In this document: piece after piece, positions 20,775 through 33,500 of the stretch
Layout: each line of letters opens with the position of its first letter
Position numbering within the stretch: the stretch's first letter is position 1
Assembly (NCBI RefSeq): GCF_041146795.1
Contig: NC_135177.1
Location: 7,232,560-7,296,559 of the forward strand
Origin: Maylandia zebra
Lineage: Eukaryota > Chordata > Actinopteri > Cichliformes > Cichlidae
Reading direction: 5' to 3'
Length of the DNA stretch: 64,000 nucleotides
The notes under the pieces: generated by a model
Database searches by the model: none
Told to the model about the DNA's origin: nothing
Seen by the model: only the letters and a program-made list of their open reading frames with translations
Program-made: the position numbers and the translations under genes

Positions 20775-23700
20775 TGGAAAGAGCGTGGTCCCTCACCTGC
20801 CCCGCTCTCTGCAGGTTTCCAAAGTGGACGTCTGGAATGAAGAGAACGGGCTGGGAGTCCAGGTCTCCAATGCTTTTGAACAGTGCACTTTCAGCCCTCT
20901 TTATCGTGGTCAACCCCGAGCTGCCATTTTTCCCTAATCCAGAGGCAGTGTGAACTTAACATCTGTTGCCAAGCGACAACTTCAAGTACAGAATTGATTA
21001 CATTTGCAAACCTTTTTAAGTCTCAGTGTCCTAAGGTCAAGGATTTGTAACCTTGTTTCAGTGGATTTTAAAACAATATGAACAATTTTATTTCTGTAAA
21101 TAAATTGTAATCACGTTTTAGCAACAAACAAAACCAAAAAAAGGTTTCACCTTTCATACTCTTCCTGAGCTGCTTTTTTTCCTCGTCGCGAAGCTTCCTC
21201 TCAGCACCCTGCAAACAGAAAAAAAATGTCAGAATATGTTAAAAACAGGTTAAAAAGGTTTATCCAATTCCATGTTATTAGCTCACCGTTGAGCACATGT
21301 GCTAGCAGGCTTCTTTACCTTGTCACAGAAGACCTTAATCTGAGTATAGGCTCTGTGGATTGGCCTGCTGCCACAGCCGTTGTTGTAGCTGTACGTGTCG
21401 ATCTGAATAATCATAGGCATCCCCTTCACACCCTTCTGAGAGGAGAAGTCTGTGCTCAGACAGTTCACAGAGATAAAGACCTAGGAAGCAACAAAAAAAG
21501 AAATAAAAACAAAACATTCAGTTTTTTTAATTTTGTGACTTAAACTGAAGCAGAGATGATGATCATATAACATTGCTAAATCCATGCCATGCAGGGCAGG
21601 AACAAGAAGCAAGAACACCCAGACCTCCCTCTCCCCACCTTCTCCAGCTCATCTGGGAAAACATGTTCCCAGGCCAGCTGAGAGATGCAATCTCTTCAGG
21701 GTGTCATGAGTCTGCCCAGGAGGCCTTTGTCTAGTGAGACATGCCCAAAACAACTCACACAAAAGGCATCCTTGTCAGATGCCCAATCACCTTGATTTGC
21801 TCTTTTTGATGCAGAGGAGCAGCTCTACTCTGAGCACCTCTCAAATGACTACACTCTTCACCCTATCTCAAAGGGAGAGGCCAGCCACCCTTCAGAGAAA
21901 TCTCATTTCCACTGCTTGTATCCGCGACCTAATTTTTTTGGTCACTACACAGAACTCATTATCATAGGTGAGGACAGTAACGTAGACTGACAGCTTCGCT
22001 CTGACGTTTCGCTCTGTCTTTAACACAACGGGACAAGGCAATATCTGCAACACTGCAGCCGCTGCCCCAATCTGTCTGTCTGTCTCCCACTCCCTTGTCC
22101 CCTCCCTCGTGAACAAGACCCCAAGTTACTTAAACTCCTCCACTTGGGGCAAAAACTCATCCCTGACCTAAAGAGGACACTCCTCACTTTTCTGGCAGAG
22201 AAAGTATCCAATTAGTAGGGGTGCAACAACACACAAAATTCACGGTTCGGTTCGATACTTTGGTGTCACGGTTCGATATTTTTTCGATACAAAAAAAATG
22301 TTCATGCCTTTTTAATTTGTCATTTATTAAATTTTCACGGCACATTCCGCACCACATCTCTGTGCGTTCATCATTTGTTTGAAGCCAGCTCACCTCCTGC
22401 AACTACTTTTCCGAGAATACATGCTTCTTTTGTGGTTCGGACTCCTTCTGACATTTCTTTGGAGGTGGAGGAACATCACAGTAATTGCTTAAAGGAGCTT
22501 GCTTCTTCGACATCTTTAAGAGTTCTAAACAAATGTCTGTCCTCCTCCTGGAAATCTTATTTATTTATTTATTAACCTTTATTTAACCAGGAAGATCCCA
22601 TTGAGATTAAAAACCTCTTTTTCAAGGGAGACCTGGCCAAGATAGGCAGCAGCAGATGTCTCACAGTTACAGAAATTACTCAAACACAGGCAGCAACAAC
22701 ACACATGCAACAATAAGTGAAAGAATACAAATAAAATAAAATTCAATAAAATTCAAATAAAATAAAAAGTCAGTTAAAATGACAATCAATCTAATTGAAA
22801 CAGTTGCATGTTATGGACTTGGCCTCAAGGATTCGTAGTTTAGATTTAAAATCACTTAATGAAATGAATTCAGTCATTTTCCATTCCTTCTGCAGTTTGT
22901 TCCAGGCCGAGGGTGCTAAATGGACAAAAGCTCTTTTACCAAGTTCAGTTCGGGCAAATGGAACAGAAAGCAACAAGTAACCATGCGGACGAAGAGAATA
23001 CCGACCAGCATGTTTCATTACAAGCAGGGAACATATATAAGAAGGCAGCAACCCAAGTATCACCTTATATATAAAACTGTATAAATGAGAGTTCCTCCGA
23101 CTTACCAAAGCAGGCCATCCTACCTGAGAGTATAACTCACAGTGGTGAGTCTGAAATTTACAGTTAGTGATGAACCTCAGAGAAGCATGATACACAGAAT
23201 CAACCATTCGAAGACATTGAGCAGAAGCATTCATATATAGAATATCACCATAATCCAGCACAGGCAAGAATGCTGCAGCAACAAGCCGCTTCTTTGTATT
23301 AAAAGAGAAACACAACTTATTTTGAAAATAAAATCTCAGTTTTAACTTCAGGTTTTTCACAAGATTCTCTACATGTGGTTTGAAGGTAAGCGAGTCATCA
23401 ATTAAGATTCCCAGATATTTATAGGTGTGAACCAACTCTATTTTATTACCTTCAAGACTGGTTACTGATGGGATTGTTTGGGCTCGTCTCCTTGATTTAG
23501 AAAACAACATGAGCTTTGTTTTGTCTGCGTTGAGAACAAGTTTAAGCTGATGTAATGAGTGCTGGACAGCAGAAAAGGCTTTCTGCAAGGAGTCGATGGC
23601 TTGGACAAGAGTTGAACCACAGCTGTAAATAACTGTATCATCAGCATAGAAGTGCTGATGATACAGCACTTCTATGCTGATGTATGCAAACACGCGTTGC

Positions 23701-24542
23701 AACTTCATATCTTGTGCCCGTTTTTTATTTTGACAGCGAATGCGCACCTGCGGACCACTTATGTGCAGCCCTGGTTATTTCGCTCGTCATATTGCAGCCA
23801 CAGAAATTCTTTTGTCCATGAAACCATAAAGCTGCACTTTCTTTTTGCCTTATAGTCTGATTTGTCATAACTTTTCCGTTTTGTGGTAAGCTTTTCTTTG
23901 GCTGTCACTTCTTCACCCTGACCTGTCTTATTTGGCTCAGCAGAACTAAAATATTGTGGCGAGCTCAGACAAGGAGGAGACGGAGGTATCGTTTGGTCTT
24001 GCTTCCCGTGAGCTAGCCAGGGAGCACAGCCGTTTATTGACATCTGCAGAAGAACACTGCCGCTAGCTAACTGCTCAGCGCGGCAACCGCACAGCAACAA
24101 CAACAACACACAGAGCGCCCTCTGACTCCGGAAGGACACACCGTCGCAGCGAGAGGGCGTCAACCGTCACTACGGCAACATAAACAAAACATAACTGTAC
24201 AAACAGAACCCTGAACAGCCCTGACCCTCTACATAGCCCCCACCTAAGGGGTCAGTCGTCCCCGACGACCTCATTGCCCCACACAAAGTCCTGCAAATGT
24301 CCAGGTGCCTTCTTTTGGCGCACCGGCCGGTCACGACCGGCGGGGGAAAAGTCACTCGGGTCAGAACATGGGGTGCCACCATCATCCCACTTCTGACACC
24401 AATGTGGCGAGCTCAGACAAGGAGGAGACGGAGGTATCGTTTGTCTTGCTTCCCGTGAGCTAGCCAGGGAGCACAGCCGTTTATTGACATCTGCAGAAGA
24501 ACACTGCCGCTAGCTAACTGCTCAGCGCGGCAACCGCACAGC

Positions 24543-24576
<34 letters not shown>

Positions 24577-27500
24577 CCACCACCACCACACAGGGCGCCC
24601 TCTGACCCCGGAAGGACACACCGTCGCAGTGAGAGGGCGTCACCCGTCACTATGGCAACATAAACAAAACATAACTGTACAAACAGAACCCCGAACAGCC
24701 CTGACCCGCTACATAGCCCCCACCTAAGGGGTCAGTCGTCCCCGACGACCCCATTACCCCACACAAAGTCCTGCAAATGTCCAGGTGCCTTCTTTTGGCG
24801 CACCGGCCGGTCACGACCGGCGGGGGAAAAGTCACTCGGGTCAGAACATGGGGTGCCACCATCATCCCACTTCTGACACCAATGTGGCGAGCTCAGACAA
24901 GGAGGAGACGGAGGTATCGTTTGGTCTTGCTTCCCGTGAGCTAGCCAGGGAGCACAGCCGTTTATTGACATCTGCAGAAGAACACTGCCGCTAGCTAACT
25001 GCTCAGCGGCAACAGCACAGCAGCAACAACAACAACACCACCACCACACAGGGCGCCCTCTGACCCCGGAAGGACACACCGTCGCAGCGAGGGGGCGTCA
25101 ACCGTCACTACGGCAACATAAACAAAACATAACTGTACAAACAGAACCCTGAACAGCCCTGGGCCCTGTTTCAGGAAGCCGGTTTAGTGGAAAAACTGAG
25201 TAAGTATACCCTGAGTTAACGAAAACTCTGGGTTTTCGGTTTCACAAAGCGAGTTCAGCTGCAGCCTGAGTGAGTCACTATGACGACACACGCCGTGAAG
25301 CTAACCTGCCCCCTAGCAGGTTTCCCACAACTAACCCTGACTGTCTCCGCCCCTTTGTCGGAAACCTGACAGTAGGAAGTCTCAGACATGGCGTGTCCCT
25401 TCCTTGAAGAGCCGGTAGATATCGAAGCCCAAATTCTCCGCAGAGCTCTCCGCCGGGAGAGAGTGATTCGAGCGCGTCTGGACATCTTATCATTACCTGA
25501 TGATTTCCTGTGCGAACGTTACCGTTTCTCAGCACAATCTATAATTTATTTGGATAACATCCTCAGGCCATATATTACGCATGTGACACATCGCGGACAT
25601 GCTCTCAGTTCTGTACATATTATTTGTATTGCACTTCGGTTTTTTGCAAACGGGAGCTTTCTGTATAATATTGGTGACGCTGAGCACGTTTCCAAGGCTA
25701 CCGTCTGTCGGGCAGTCAGGAATGTTACAGTTGCACTGAAACGTCTCCTGTACTCGTCTGTGGTGTTCCCCGGTCATAGACCCACAAGATTCATCAAAGA
25801 GGGATGCCACAAAATTGCAGGTATCAGGATGAACAAAACTTAATTTATGATGTGGTGATACTTGAACTACTACTTAAATTTTACATTTATTTTCAGGGTT
25901 CCCAGGCGTGATTGGCTGTATAGATGGTACTCACATTCCAATTATTGCTCCTTCAGTAAATGAAGGAGACTATGTGAACAGGAAGTCTTTCCACAGCATT
26001 AATGTACAGGTACATAGTTCCCTGTAGCATTTCAAACTAACAAATTATTTCATCATAGTAATGGATGCTAATTTGTGTTCTCTGCACTGTGAAGATCATA
26101 TATGATGCTGCCAACATTATCACAAATGTGGAAGCCAAGTGGCCAGGCTCTGTCCATGACTCACAAATATTCCGTGAATGTACACTGAGCACAAAATTTG
26201 GACATGGTGAGTTGAAAATACTTTAAAATATATAAAGACCAATTGCTTCAGGGACATTTGAACTGAAGTGTATCCTTCTGTCTTAGGAGAGTTCACTGGC
26301 TACTTGCTTGGTGATAGGGGGTATCCATGTTTACCCTATTTGCTTACCCCTTACCCTGACCCTGAACCGGGCCCACAGCAGCAATATAATCTGGCTAATT
26401 GCAGGACAAGAGCCAGAGTTGAAATGACTATCGGAATGCTTAAGGCCCGGTTCCAGTGCCTGCAAAGACTCAGGGTCACCCCAGAAAGGGCATGTGACAT
26501 TATTGTGGCATGTGTGATTCTTCACAACATTGCCACAATTAGAGGAGAACACTGTCCTTCTGAACCAAACATCAGCAGTGATCCAAACCATGAACATCCT
26601 GACCCTCCCACGGACATACAAGATGGAAGAGCAGTCAGAGACACCATATGTCACAATCATTTCCTTTGACCCATCACCTCAACATGTTGAAAGAAGAATA
26701 AACAGATTTTTTGTTCAACTGGCTTTATTGGTCGCCTGTGTTTCCTGTACACAAAGTATTAAAAGATGTAAACCTCATAAAGTGTCTCTGTTGCTTCCTC
26801 CTCTGTAACAGCTGTCAATGTTTCTTCATTATTTTCCTGTAGTAAAGAAATAAACAACATTGCTGTTCTACTGTAAACTCATATAATCTGTGGAGTATTA
26901 CTCACAACTGCATGTTGGTCTGGCTCAACAGGAGGCTGCACCAGATGCAGTACACCACCACCATCAACTGATAGAATATGAGGTTTATACAGGTCACTTA
27001 TAACTTACAAGGGACCAAATGGCAATTAACAAACATACCAATCACCTTACACTTCATTGTCATTATGCTCTCAAAGACAACCAAGACTGAGGGAAGGCAA
27101 AATCAGTAGGAAAATAACTTCACTACAAAATAATCCATTATGGTAAAGAGTTTATCAAATGAATGAGTAGCACTGCGAAGGTGACTGTGAAGAAAGGATG
27201 TATGCACATCATGTATTATTTTGAATTTACCCCCTATGTAGGCACTTGTGTCTTGCGGGGTTATTGACTCAGAGGATGTCCCCGCAGAGATGCCTTCGGC
27301 CACAGGGCGCCCACTGTTTTGGCTGAGGGCCAACTGCTCAGCCTCTGTGAGTGGTGGTGGAGGAGGACCCCCACCTGTTTTTCGGGCCTCCGCTTTTTTT
27401 CTGTTGGCTATAACGGGTCACATTTGAGCATACAGAGTAAGCAAATATGTACTTGTAATGTGCTCAGATAATTTCAATAAGTGCTTACAGACAGAAAATT

Positions 27501-30500
27501 AATGTAACCTCTAACTGCAATTGATTTACATCGGACAAACAGACCAAGCACTATGGCTCATAATACAATTACACCTTACCTGTTTGGACTATATTTTTAT
27601 ATTTCATTTTTACTTGCTGCCAGGCACGTTTGGGGCCTGTTGGGTTGCACCTGCGCTCACATCACGTCACAAAATAAAATGTATAAAATAACAAATAAAA
27701 TAACATATGATAAAATAACGTGTTAAATGGGTGGAAATCCCTAGATCAATGTTTATATTAACACTCACGCATTGACTCTGTCGGCTATGTTTTGCCGTGC
27801 ATGCTCACTTTCTTTTGCAGCTGTCGCTGTGTTACTTTTTTCCGCGGAATTTGCATGTTATCGGCATATGCTGCCATCAGCATTTCGGCCTCAAGCGCTG
27901 TAAAATACATTGACCGCGCCTTCTTTCCCTCCGTCTCCATGGTGACTCGCTTAATCTGTGCTCCGCTTATCAGGGCTTTATGTATCCTCGTCCGCGCGCT
28001 TCACTTGGGGTTAAAGCAACTCCGCCTTGATTGAACTAATTGTTATCAGCCTTTCTGACACCGAATATTCCGAGTTGGACAGTTCGGGGTTACTCAACCG
28101 TGAGTGTCGTTTTTCACTCTGAGTTTTCCAAACCGGCTTCCTGAAACAGGGCCCTGACCCTCTACATAGCCCCCACCTAAGGGGTCAGTCGTCCCCGACG
28201 ACCTCATTACCCCACACAAAGTCCTGCAAATGTCCAGGTGCCTTCTTTTGGCGCACCGGCCGGTCACGACCGGCGGGGGGGGGGGGGAGTCACTCGGGTC
28301 AGAACATGGGGTGCCACCATCATCCCACTTCTGACACCAATGTGGCGAGCTCAGACAAGGAGGAGACGGAGGTATCGTTTGGTCTTGCTTCCCGTGAGCT
28401 AGCCAGGGAGCACAGCCGTTTATTGACATCTGCAGAAGAACACTGCCGCTAGCTAACTGCTCAGCGCGGCAACAGCACAGCAACAACAACACCACACAGG
28501 GCGCCCTCTGACCCCGGAAGGACACACCGTCGCAGCGAGAGGGCGTCACCCGTCACTATGGCAACATAAACAAAACATAACTGTACAAACAGAACCCCGA
28601 ACAGCCCTGACCCGCTACATAGCCCCCAACTAAGGGGTCAGTCGTCCCCGACGACCCCATTACCCCACACAAAGTCCTGCAAATGTCCAGGTGCCTTCTT
28701 TTGGCGCACCGGCCGGTCACGACCGGCGGGGGAAAAGTCACTCGGGTCAGAACATGGGGTGCCACCATCATCCCACTTCTGACACCAATGTGGCGAGCTC
28801 AGACAAGGAGGAGACGGAGGTATCGTTTGTCTTGCTTCCCGTGAGCTAGCCAGGGAGCACAGCCGTTTATTGACATCTGCAGAAGAACACTGCCGCTAGC
28901 TAACTGCTCAGCGCGGCAACAGCACAGCAACAACAACAACACCACACAGGGCGCCCTCTGACCCCGGAAGGACACACCGTCGCAGCGAGAGGGCGTCACC
29001 CGTCACTATGGCAACATAAACAAAACATAACTGTACAAACAGAACCCCGAACAGCCCTGACCCGCTACAATATATATCCTGCTGCTTTTACACACGCACT
29101 CACATAAGCTCAGCGATTCTCTGCGCGATCAACCTCTCACATGTTTAAGCTGCGGGAGATTTCACTTGTCATGTTTGCATAGTAAGCTAACGATTGATAA
29201 GACGATGTCAGAGGAATTGGTGCACAAATTATCATCATTCACCAATCAGTGCTGTCGCTCTCTATACACAGTTCGCGTGATTGCAAAGTGAAAGCAAAAA
29301 ACAAGCGCAAATTCAAACGGGATTTCAATATGTCACATATTGACAGTGGCTCACCGATGCCAATGACATAATTACCCAGCTACATTTCCGAAAGAATGCA
29401 AAAGCATTGACATATATTTTTCCTTCCTATGATAGGCAGACGGGCAGGGCAGAGATAGATTTTGGTAGCCCGACTGGAAAAATCGCTAGCCCGGGCAGGC
29501 GATTTTGCGAGCCCTGTATCTGATTGAGGAATCGCTCATCTTTGGAAAACGGACTTTATTACAGAGAAATGTCTCTTTCCAAAATAAAAGCTATACTATA
29601 CGCTTCTTCTGGGCTATATTCTCAGCAGCATATTAAACATATCAGGTCCCCATAAGAAGAATCATGTGCTAACCGCTGTCTAAATGACTCGGGTAAAGGG
29701 TAAAGTTTGTAGCATGCGTGCTTGTCGTTTTTGTCTGCTTCCACTTGTCTTTGCACTAGGGTGATGTCGGTGTAAATGTGCTGTCATATTTGTTGTGTTC
29801 CCACTAGTGCTGTCAGCATTAATCTCGTTGAAATGACGTTAACGCCACAACACGGCAAATCTCTGTTAACGAGCTACTGCGGGTGGCCCGGGGCTGGACG
29901 GCCAACACGTTAACGAGCTAACTGCCCTAACACACTAGCTCCCACCCATGTAATTGAGCATTGCGTGGCACATCCAATATACTGTTTTACTTTAGTCCAT
30001 GGCGCTTACCTTCAGGGTCATACGTCACATGAAAACCAAAATAATTCCAAACGCCAGATCTGAATGAGGGTGGGGGAGGTTCAATTTGCCATGTTGCAAG
30101 GAGAGCTTAACTTCTGTCTCAGTGAATCTGCGTTCGACTACTCCGCCTAAGCTGCACTGTCGAGCGCAGATCCACTGAGCGCTCAACACAGACAGCATCG
30201 TCAGAAGGAAAGTTGATAAAATAAATTAAAAATTTATTTTGTATTGTTTGATACATATGCATACTGAACCGAAAGCACTGTATCGAACGGTTCAATATCG
30301 ATACGAGTATCGTTGCACCCCTACCAATTAGGCACAATTTTTAGGGCCAAATATAACAACCTCAGTTTTGTCTGAAATTGAGAGAAAAAAATTACAGGAC
30401 ATATGGGTCTTTATGTCTTTTAGACAAGCCAGCCTGTACTTTCATCAATTGATTTTTGTCATCTGGCTGTTGTCATAGATAGATATAACTGGGTATTATC

Positions 30501-33500
30501 TGTATAGCAATGAAAGAGATATGCTAATAATAATAAAATGGCCAGCAAGTCAGGCCTCATACCAGCATGGGTATTCTATTTAGAACATATTCTTTCTATT
30601 ATAGTCCTGAGTTGATGTCAGGTTGAATACAAATTTCAATATAATCAACTTCTACAAGCAGAGCATAAAGTACATGCCGCACAGCTTATGGGCACTAGCT
30701 GCTGCACCAAAGTTTCCAGAAACTGGCCAATCAGAACAATGTGGGATCTTAGGGAGGGGTCCCTAAAGAGGCAGGCATAAAAATGGTGCATTTCAAATAA
30801 GAAAATCTTTGTTACAGAATTCCATTTCACTTTTGTAAACACCTGTAAAGCAATAAACAGCAACTTGCTATTAACTAAAAGGTATTCCTGCATTAGTTTA
30901 ACCATAAGAGCCCGTTATTAGTCAATATGTTTTCTAATGAAGCTGTATCTGACTCACAAACTGTGTGGTAATGATAGAAAGTTTAGAGGATCCATGAATC
31001 ACAACAGCAGCAGTTCACAGGCCACAACAACTCATAAGCCTCCTTCAAATTCGCATGTGTCAAGTAAAAACACTTCAAAGACACAGAGGTACAAGAATGT
31101 GGGATTTTATATAAAGAAATCAACTGTTTAATATTGTTTCAGAACCGCGAGTGTCCCAGATTTCAGAAATATATGGCTCTTCTCCACCCATTCCTCTTTC
31201 CCAGAGCTAAAGTAATTGGGCATAGCTGCAGATCTGCAGGTTATTAAAAGCTTGTGAAAAGAATTCACAAAATGTCACCCAAGTAACAGCACCATCCTAC
31301 CACTATTTTAATCATTTAGTGTGCTCTTTAAGCAATAATACATGTCATTATCTTAACACATTTAATTGCACAATGGAACAGATTCTCATGATTGGTGCCA
31401 AATCATCCAAACGGACAGAATTTCCACATGAATCTCCCAGCTAAACAGGACGGGCAGCTTCAGCAACAGGTCGGCAGAGACTGATCACGGTGGATTCATA
31501 ACTGCGGCTAAACACCAATTTTCCCACTACGCAGCATCAACAGCATCGTGTCTGAACCTGCAGAGGTGAGGGCTGATTGCTGGAAAAGCCTGGAGCACAA
31601 ATGAGCCTCCTACACACCTCCACAAATTCACACCTCCACAGACCCAAGCCATTTCAATTTTCTCCACAAGCGCTGGACGCATTGCTGCTAGCAGCGTGTG
31701 TATGTGTGCGTGGGAGGCTTGTTGTGTTTGCGCGATCCGCATGTGTAAGCGTACCTTCCTAAAAAAGGGGGGGGTGGAAACAAAGTTCACAAGGGCACTG
31801 CAGAGTGGCTGTTTAGTGCCATCCGCTCAACCAGCACAAACAAACACGAAAACAAGAGTTGTGTGCAGCAGGAAGCCACTCATCTCCCGCCCAAACCAAC
31901 ACATTTCACACTCTGTTACAAGGAGGTTGCCAACTGTTACCTGGCAACAGCCAAAGCATGCAGAAACAAAACATAACGTGTCCACCAAATAAAAAAAGTA
32001 TAGATATATTTATTTCATCTAAACTGGTGTCAAATTAGCAGTGGAGAGCTACATTTCTAAAAAGAAAAAAAAAAGATTATAGGAGTGACACGAGGCTTCA
32101 CATTTCCTCACAGTAACCCTATTGTTTTGTCCTCAACCTTTTCCACCTCATTTCCCCTGGGGGGTGGGGTCTGGCCTCATACTGGAGGCTTGTGAGTCAG
32201 AGTGCAGCAGAAAGGGTGAGAACCACTTGGCTCACATCTTACAGCACAGCCACACAGTGTAATCAGTGCTTCTAATGACCTAATTGATATTTAGTAGGAC
32301 AAATTGTATTCATTAGACAAAGCAGATCATATGCAAAACCCAGAAGAAGGGATTATTACAAACTGTGAATGATGACGAAGGGAGGATATCGTCACAGTTA
32401 AAAGCTAAATCCTCAGTGCTCTCACTTTCAAAATACCTACCACCTCTAAACAAGAGGCCAGACTACAGGATCATCCATGCTTTGAATATACATACTGGCA
32501 AAAATCCAAACATGCTGGTTACATTATTTATTTGTTTAACATGCATGAAGGTGCTACCATGGAATTTTGGCCAGAGCTTGAGAGAAAAGTTCAACCTCAC
32601 AGGGACTTCCTTGAGTTTCACTCACATTAAAAGGACTAAGATTCCTCTAATTTTGCACCTGTAGTATGTAGCCTGACATAAAAGTGATTTAACTACTAAT
32701 AATAAAAGGTGCCATCCGAGACAGTCACTTCCCTTTCTGTAAGACTAATGTAATGGTACACAGTGGTACACGATTGTGGTCAGGTGTACAATCACACACA
32801 CCGCTCGATGCAGTACCGTCACAGTACCGCCTGAACACACATTTAAAGCAATTACGGTTTGTGAAAAGCGTGTGCGCCACACAGTAAATATTTATCCACA
32901 AACCAGCAAAACGGCAATTACCCGTCTGTCAGCGAGGCAGTTTGAGAAGTTCCCATTAAAACTGGAGCTGAATGGGAGCCCCAGGGCTCAAAACACCTTA
33001 GGGTGGACTCATTCTTTAGTGTGTTTGTGGGTGTGTTTACACGCTGTGTGCAATTTGTCTTCATCCAACTAACCGACGTCACGGAGTAGAAACCTGAGCA
33101 GGGTTGTTTTCAAGGGTTTGTTGCCCTGTACCCGGCGTCTCTGCAGCCCCAAATAACCTGACACAAAGCAGGAGACACGCCTCCCGTCATCGGGGCCAGT
33201 CATACGATCCCTCAACTAGAGTGAGAGTATGAGGTATAAACAGTCCACTGACGCGGTTCAGCACAGACCAGGAGTCCTAAAGACAAAAACTTGCGCTTTT
33301 ATTAAGCAATCCTCCCCACACAGGGCTAAGAGTTTACGTCGTCTGACCTGTTCAGCTTCCATGGTGTGACACATACAGCCCCCCCCTCACCTTGGCTTCT
33401 TCACTGACATCCCATGTGAAAGACACAGCATTGTAGGCAATTTCCTCCACGTTCCCGATGTTGAAGCTCTCCTTGTAGTCAGCTGAAGGCAAATGGAGGA

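Larger units (their letters stand above)
25162..28153. mobile_element. PIF/Harbinger transposon, near-complete
   Basis: It has terminal inverted repeats of 24 identical bases, starting GGCCCTGTTTCAGGAAGCCG. A 3-bp CTG target duplication lies at 25159-25161 and 28154-28156. It sits inside LTR 3 of the TRIM-like array, whose sequence resumes exactly across it. It carries the two convergent genes expected of autonomous Harbingers: a transposase on the plus strand (25388-26669) and a Myb/SANT-like protein on the minus strand (26759-27940). The CTG duplication fits the CWG centre I recall for zebrafish Harbinger target sites. Apart from one frameshift in the Myb-like gene, the element looks young. 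Confidence 0.93.
23955..29069 (-). mobile_element. Tandem array of five LTRs: TRIM-like LTR retrotransposon
   Basis: LTRs are 23955-24233, 24403-24713, 24883-25161 plus 28157-28166 (split by Harbinger), 28341-28619 and 28789-29069. Most are 279-289 bp and the second is 311 bp. The four internal segments (24234-24402, 24714-24882, 28167-28340, 28620-28788) are 169-174 bp. Read on the minus strand, each LTR starts TGTAG and ends CCACA and contains AATAAACGG, a poly(A) signal. It is followed by TTGGTGTCAGAAGTGGGA, a primer-binding site starting one base inside. The segment before the next LTR ends GGTGGGGGCTA, a polypurine tract. No gag or pol remains. The whole array is flanked by ATAT (23951-23954 and 29070-29073), a 4-bp duplication as in Gypsy elements. 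The repeated open frames of about 71 codons cross LTR and internal DNA and are probably not genes. Confidence 0.85.
22216..30323. mobile_element. hAT-type DNA transposon, expanded by nested insertions
   Basis: Both ends carry the 12-base inverted repeat TAGGGGTGCAAC. The element is flanked by an exact 8-bp direct repeat CCAATTAG (22208-22215 and 30324-30331), the hallmark of hAT insertion. The sub-terminal regions on both sides are rich in GGTTCGATAC-like words in opposite orientation. The element's own DNA is only 22216-22559, about 23683-23954 and 29070-30323 (about 1.9 kb). The rest is nested: a LINE, an LTR array and a Harbinger transposon. No hAT transposase frame or BED finger could be recognised, so it is a non-autonomous or decayed copy. 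It lies in grhl2 intron 7. Confidence 0.9.

Noticed and set aside
20668-20953. Frames with long Cys-Val or His-Thr runs
   Set aside because: They are translations of the (TG)n microsatellite joined to a grhl2 exon, not genes.
22795-23855. Plus-strand frames over the LINE (22795-22980, 23652-23855)
   Set aside because: They are shadows of the reverse-transcriptase frame on the minus strand.
24170-25079. Repeated open frames of 71-115 codons in the LTR array (also at 28094-28999)
   Set aside because: They cross LTR and internal borders and contain no gag or pol motif. Their repetition follows from the array, and the poly-Leu runs come from the CAA repeats.
23955-29069. CRISPR-like or satellite interpretation of the 450-bp repeats
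   Set aside because: Units are far too long for CRISPR, the genome is vertebrate, and TG..CA ends, a PBS, a polypurine tract and a single flanking duplication identify LTRs.
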